DNA of 8,435 nucleotides, taken from positions 1 through 8,435 of the forward strand of contig JABDQZ010000190.1 of the NCBI GenBank assembly GCA_013041975.1, read 5' to 3'. Both the position numbers and the translations under genes were made by a program. This document shows, piece by piece, positions 5,747 to 8,435 of the stretch. Position 1 is the first letter of the stretch. Every line of letters begins with the position of its first letter. The stretch comes from Gammaproteobacteria bacterium. GTDB lineage: Bacteria > Pseudomonadota > Gammaproteobacteria > Chromatiales > Chromatiaceae. The notes under the pieces are model-generated. The model was not told the origin of the DNA. It saw only the letters and a program-made list of their open reading frames with translations, and made no database searches.

Positions 5747-6154
5747 ATGGATATAATTACTTGGTCAGATGAATACAGTGTGGGCGTCTCTGAACTGGAC
5801 AATCAGCACAAAAAAATCATTGCGCTGATTAACGAGTTAAATGCTAGTAGAGAGATATCGTCACGTTCAGAAAAGCTGCACAATATTTTGGGTCGAATCA
5901 TTATTTACGCCCAGAATCACCTTGATTACGAAGAAAATTTATTAAGGAAAAATGCTTATCCGGATTTTGAAAACCATTTGCGAAAACATCAGGATTACAA
6001 GCTGAAGGTTTCTGATTTTGCCGTCGACATTCTGGAATACAGGGAAGATTTGCCCGAGAAGTTACTCAACTATCTGAATCAGTGGTGGATGGATCATATT
6101 TTAAAAGAAGATATGCAATATAAACCGTTCTTCGAAGAAAAAGGCATTACATAA
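5747..6154 (+). CDS. Bacteriohemerythrin (diiron O2-binding protein)
   Basis: The 135-residue single-domain hemerythrin carries all seven diiron ligands at the family spacing: H21 in DNQHKKI, H58 and E62 in NHLDYEE, H77 and H81 in HLRKH, and H117 and D122 in DHILKED. The N-terminal MDIITWSDEYSVGVSELDNQ is the usual opening. The four-helix bundle binds O2, or possibly NO, reversibly at a non-haem diiron site in the cytoplasm. Proposed roles of bacterial homologues include O2 delivery, O2 sensing and iron or redox homeostasis, and the sequence does not choose among them. It is transcribed divergently from the DUF1841/hvf side and followed after 126 bp by the DUF3365 gene on the same strand. AGGA lies about 10 nt before the ATG. 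Nearby AT-rich sequence such as CTATATAAA around 5699 could be a promoter element, but no convincing -35 box pairs with it. Confidence 0.94.
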   Translation: MDIITWSDEYSVGVSELDNQHKKIIALINELNASREISSRSEKLHNILGRIIIYAQNHLDYEENLLRKNAYPDFENHLRKHQDYKLKVSDFAVDILEYREDLPEKLLNYLNQWWMDHILKEDMQYKPFFEEKGIT

Positions 6155-6280
6155 CTTGTATTAAATCAATGGCTTCTTGAATGCAAACATGGAAAAATTT
6201 ATCTTTCCAGAAAACCCAGACCGTCCTGTATGACATAAAACCACTGACTTTTTTACATTTGATTACCCTGGAGGAACTAA

Positions 6281-6850
6281 ATGAAGAAAATAATTATAAC
6301 TGCGTTATTTTTAAGTCTGTCATTCACTGTTAATGCCGATATGAACCAGAACAAGGCTGAGGCAAAAAAGATCACAGGAGCTTTTTTTAAGGAATTGAAA
6401 GGTGAGCTTGTTAAAGGTATGAAATCTGGAGGGCCTGTTACAGCAATTGAAGTATGCAAGAGCATTGCGCCGGCGATTGCCATGAAACATTCAAAAGCGA
6501 GTGGCTGGGATGTTGCAAGGACCAGTCTCAAGCTGAGAAACCCTGGTAATGCACCGGATTCTTGGGAAACTGATGTGTTGAAGAAATTTGAAGAGCGTCG
6601 TGCCAAGGGTGAAGGAGCTGATACTCTGGCTTATGCAGAAACAGTTGAAGAAAACGGTGATAAGTATTTTCGTTTTATGAAAGGTATTGTCATGCCGCCG
6701 GTGGAAAAGATGCCGTGCCTGAAATGTCACGGAGAGAATATCGATGTAAAAGTCGCATCCAAGCTTGATCAGTTGTATCCCCAGGATAAGGCGCGTGGCT
6801 ATAAAGCTGGCCAGGTTCGTGGTGCCTTTACCCTGAAAAAGAAACTCTAA
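6281..6850 (+). CDS. Secreted DUF3365 protein with one c-type haem site
   Basis: The 189-residue protein has a clear Sec signal peptide: KK near the N-terminus, then a hydrophobic core, with cleavage likely after VNA at 19. The mature part matches DUF3365 (Tll0287-like), a haem-binding, PAS-like sensory fold. Conserved pieces are PVTAIEVCKSIAPAIA (52-67), RNPGNAPDSWE (86-96), the haem-attachment motif CLKCH (146-150) and a C-terminal GQVRGAFTL. A single CxxCH implies one covalently attached haem, matured in the periplasm by the cytochrome c system. C59 is an additional cysteine of unknown role. No membrane anchor or kinase domain is fused, so this is a free periplasmic form; a role in redox, NO or O2 sensing is inferred. 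GGAGG lies 6 nt before the ATG. A weak candidate promoter (TTGAAT at 6177, TATCTT at 6200, 17-nt spacing) lies upstream. An intrinsic terminator follows. Confidence 0.9.
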   Translation: MKKIIITALFLSLSFTVNADMNQNKAEAKKITGAFFKELKGELVKGMKSGGPVTAIEVCKSIAPAIAMKHSKASGWDVARTSLKLRNPGNAPDSWETDVLKKFEERRAKGEGADTLAYAETVEENGDKYFRFMKGIVMPPVEKMPCLKCHGENIDVKVASKLDQLYPQDKARGYKAGQVRGAFTLKKKL

Positions 6851-6870
6851 GAGCGTTTACGAGTTGTTAG

Positions 6871-6894
6871 AAAGGGGCCTTGGCCCCTTTTTTT
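6871..6894 (+). terminator. Intrinsic terminator after the DUF3365 gene
   Basis: AAAGGGGC and GCCCCTTT form a strong stem around a short CTTG loop, followed by further T (a run of seven in total, 6888-6894). It begins 20 bp after the DUF3365 stop. It also lies just past the end of convergent nth (6902), and A residues on the other side give a short U-run on the minus strand, so it may work in both directions. Confidence 0.92.
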
Positions 6895-6901
6895 ATGCGT
6901 T

Positions 6902-7534
6902 CTATTCGGTTTTTTCCTTGAAATCACACAAGTCTTCAATCAGGCATGAACCGCAGCGTGGCTTGCGCGCGATACAGGTATAACGTCCCAGCAGGATCAG
7001 CCAGTGATGTGCATCCTGCTTGTATGCAGCCGGCACATAGCGCAGTAGTTTCTTTTCAACTTCAACGACATCTTTTCCCCTGGCGATGCCGGTACGATTG
7101 GCAACCCGGAAGATATGCGTATCAACCGCGATGGTCGGATGGCCGAAAGCGGTATTTAACACAACGTTCGCCGTTTTTCGTCCAACACCGGGCAGAGCTT
7201 CCAGTTGTAGGCGGTTTTCAGGCACTTCACCATTAAACTTATCAACCAGTATCTGGCAGGTTTTTATCACGTTGGTGGCTTTGCTGTTATAAAGACCGAT
7301 CGTCTTGATGTAGTTCTTAAGTTTTTTCTCACCCAGTTTGAGAATTTTTTCTGCGCTATTGGCAACCGGGTAGAGTTTCGCAGTGGCCTTGTTGACCCCA
7401 ACATCGGTAGCCTGTGCAGACAGAATGACGGCGATCAGTAACTCAAAAGGGGTTTGGTAATTCAGTTCTGTTGTCGGTCGTGGATTGTCCTGTTGCAGAC
7501 GGCGAAAAATTTCAGCACGTTTTTCATTGTTCAT
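6902..7534 (-). CDS. nth: Endonuclease III (DNA glycosylase/AP lyase)
   Basis: The 210-residue protein removes oxidised pyrimidines from DNA and cuts the strand by beta-elimination in base excision repair. The helix-hairpin-helix motif LEALPGVGRKTANVVL (111-126) contains catalytic K120, and VDTH carries catalytic D138. The C-terminal [4Fe-4S] cluster ligands C187, C194, C197 and C203 have the family C-x6-C-x2-C-x5-C spacing. All of these numbers match the E. coli enzyme, and the length is within one residue of it, so the gene is complete and should be active. It starts 11 nt after the rsxE stop on the same strand, the same rsx-nth order as in E. coli, so it is probably the last gene of the rsx operon. 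Its own ribosome-binding site is weak. It ends 8 bp before the shared hairpin terminator. Confidence 0.97.
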   Translation of the reverse strand: MNNEKRAEIFRRLQQDNPRPTTELNYQTPFELLIAVILSAQATDVGVNKATAKLYPVANSAEKILKLGEKKLKNYIKTIGLYNSKATNVIKTCQILVDKFNGEVPENRLQLEALPGVGRKTANVVLNTAFGHPTIAVDTHIFRVANRTGIARGKDVVEVEKKLLRYVPAAYKQDAHHWLILLGRYTCIARKPRCGSCLIEDLCDFKEKTE

Positions 7535-7545
7535 AACAGAAAAAA

Positions 7546-8238
7546 TCAGCCTTGAGAGGGGGCGGGTTCAGCGCTAACAACAGATGTTTTCTCAGCTTTA
7601 CTGGCAGCACGATGATCAATGAGGTTTTTCACAGCGATCAGTAAACCCAGTCCGATAAATGCGCCTGGAGGCAGTATGGCAATCAAGGCCCCCTGAAAAT
7701 CACTTCCCAGTGAAAAATACAGGGATTGTGCAGCTTCGCCAAACATCAGGTGCAGGTCGGCAAACAGTGTTCCCTGACCAATAAATTCACGTATACCGCC
7801 AAGGGTCACCAGTACCAGGAGGAAACCAATACCCATGCTGAGACCGTCAAGCAGTGCAGGTAACATACTGTTTTTGGATGCATAGGCTTCTGCACGGCCT
7901 ATGATGGTGCAGTTGGTGACAATCAGTGGAATGAAAATGCCCAGTATTTTGTAAAGTTCAGGAAACCAGGCGTTCATGAACAGTTCAACAGCGGTCACAA
8001 ATGAAGCAATCACCAGTACGAAAACCGGCAGGCGAATTTCAGGCCTGACAAGGTTGCGAATCAATGAGACAGTGACATTCGAGGCGGTCAAAACCAGTAA
8101 TGTGGCAATACCAAGTCCCAGTCCGTTAACTGCGGTGTTGGTGACAGCCAGCAATGGGCACAATCCGAGTAATGCAACGAGTGCCTGGTTGTTATGCCAC
8201 AGACCGTTGCTAATAATCTCACGCCAGGATTCGGTCAT
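7546..8238 (-). CDS. rsxE: Rsx/Rnf electron-transport complex subunit E
   Basis: The 230-residue integral inner-membrane subunit belongs to the RnfABCDGE/RsxABCDGE complex, which couples electron transfer between NADH and ferredoxin-like carriers to ion movement; in enterobacteria it keeps SoxR reduced. About six hydrophobic segments are visible. The conserved LIVTNCTIIGRAEAYASKN (105-123) is the family signature, also seen in RsxA and NqrD/E. C27 and C110 sit where the paired membrane half-channel subunits carry cysteines for a [2Fe-2S] centre. GGIREFIGQGTLF and a PPGAFIGLGLLIA segment complete the match. The last 20 residues are a charged, low-complexity tail. GGAG lies 8 nt before the ATG, and the start overlaps the rsxG stop (ATGA), showing tight coupling. 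The rsx and rnf names are used interchangeably; rsx is chosen because of the nth neighbour. Confidence 0.95.
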   Translation of the reverse strand: MTESWREIISNGLWHNNQALVALLGLCPLLAVTNTAVNGLGLGIATLLVLTASNVTVSLIRNLVRPEIRLPVFVLVIASFVTAVELFMNAWFPELYKILGIFIPLIVTNCTIIGRAEAYASKNSMLPALLDGLSMGIGFLLVLVTLGGIREFIGQGTLFADLHLMFGEAAQSLYFSLGSDFQGALIAILPPGAFIGLGLLIAVKNLIDHRAASKAEKTSVVSAEPAPSQG

Positions 8239-8435
8239 GTTTCTGTCTCCTGTTTAAAAACAGCTTCTTTATTATCCTGAAAATAGACCAGTGTTCGCTT
8301 AACCGCATCCACAATAGCACGTGGGGTGATCGTAGCTCCGGTGAACTGGTCAAAGTCGCCACCATCACGTTTTACTTTCCAGCTTGATTTGTCAGGATTG
8401 TTCAATGACTTGCCCTGGAAGCCAAGAATCCAGTC
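8235..8435 (-). CDS. rsxG: Rsx/Rnf electron-transport complex subunit G, 3' end
   Basis: Only the last 66 residues are in the window; the gene continues past the right edge. The fragment includes WILGFQGKS near the left end, a DGGDFDQFTGATITPRAIVDAV block, and the tail KQETET. FTGATIT is the FMN-attachment motif of RnfG/NqrC proteins. The second Thr (codon 8331-8333) is the expected site of a phosphoester-linked FMN, added by the flavin transferase ApbE in the periplasm. RsxG is anchored by one N-terminal membrane helix (outside this window) and passes electrons within the complex. The stop overlaps the rsxE start as ATGA, so the two genes form one transcription and translation unit. The assignment rests on the motif and the G-E gene order, both of which agree. 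Confidence 0.93.
   Translation of the reverse strand, partial: DWILGFQGKSLNNPDKSSWKVKRDGGDFDQFTGATITPRAIVDAVKRTLVYFQDNKEAVFKQETET

Noticed and set aside
6177..6205. Possible sigma-70 promoter TTGAAT-17-TATCTT upstream of DUF3365
   Set aside because: Each hexamer matches only four of six consensus bases in an AT-rich gap, so it is mentioned under the gene and not listed as a feature.
6190..6209. Inverted repeat TGGAAA...TTTCCA between the hemerythrin and DUF3365 genes
   Set aside because: A six-pair AT-rich stem with an 8-nt loop and no T tract is not a credible terminator. It overlaps the weak promoter candidate but matches no operator I know.

Overview
The window looks like gammaproteobacterial chromosome of moderate GC. 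The support is an rsxG-rsxE-nth order as in Escherichia coli, an nth product whose key residues fall at the E. coli positions, DUF1841 and DUF971 housekeeping-type genes, and an HvfABCX-type copper-peptide cluster. The genus cannot be fixed from this sequence. No tRNA, rRNA, CRISPR array, integrase or transposase gene was seen, and the genes are tightly packed.

Layout. Bases 3-512 (+) are the 3' part of an HDOD-domain gene. It converges, 3 bp apart, on a GGDEF diguanylate cyclase (516-1811, -) that has an unclassified helical N-terminus and an intact inhibitory site. Next comes a minus-strand block read from 5641 down to 1937: a DUF1841 protein; hvfA, a secreted, modified-peptide precursor; hvfB, a DUF692/MNIO multi-iron peptide maturase; hvfC, its DUF2063 partner; hvfX, a DoxX-like membrane protein; and a DUF971 protein. 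Two plus-strand genes follow: a bacteriohemerythrin (5747-6154) and a secreted DUF3365 protein with one c-type haem motif (6281-6850). A hairpin terminator separates these from minus-strand nth, rsxE and the 3' end of rsxG (8435-6902).

The centre of interest is hvfA-hvfB-hvfC-hvfX. By homology to the Haemophilus influenzae HvfABC system and the related bufferins, the MNIO enzyme HvfB with HvfC should convert cysteines in EGKCG motifs of HvfA into copper-binding heterocycle/thioamide groups. The product would be exported through the Sec signal peptide and buffer copper outside the cytoplasm. The HvfA here carries eight Cys motifs, six EGKCG and two EGSCG, in a 46-residue internal duplication. 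Its two copies have diverged at silent sites while keeping every motif residue. A GC-rich hairpin sits between hvfA and hvfB, and a short REP-like repeat sits between hvfC and hvfX.

The remaining genes share a metal and redox flavour: diiron hemerythrin, haem protein, [4Fe-4S] Nth, and the flavin/Fe-S Rsx complex. The sequence does not show that they act together. No sigma/anti-sigma pair or copper regulator lies in the window, so control of the hvf genes must come from elsewhere.
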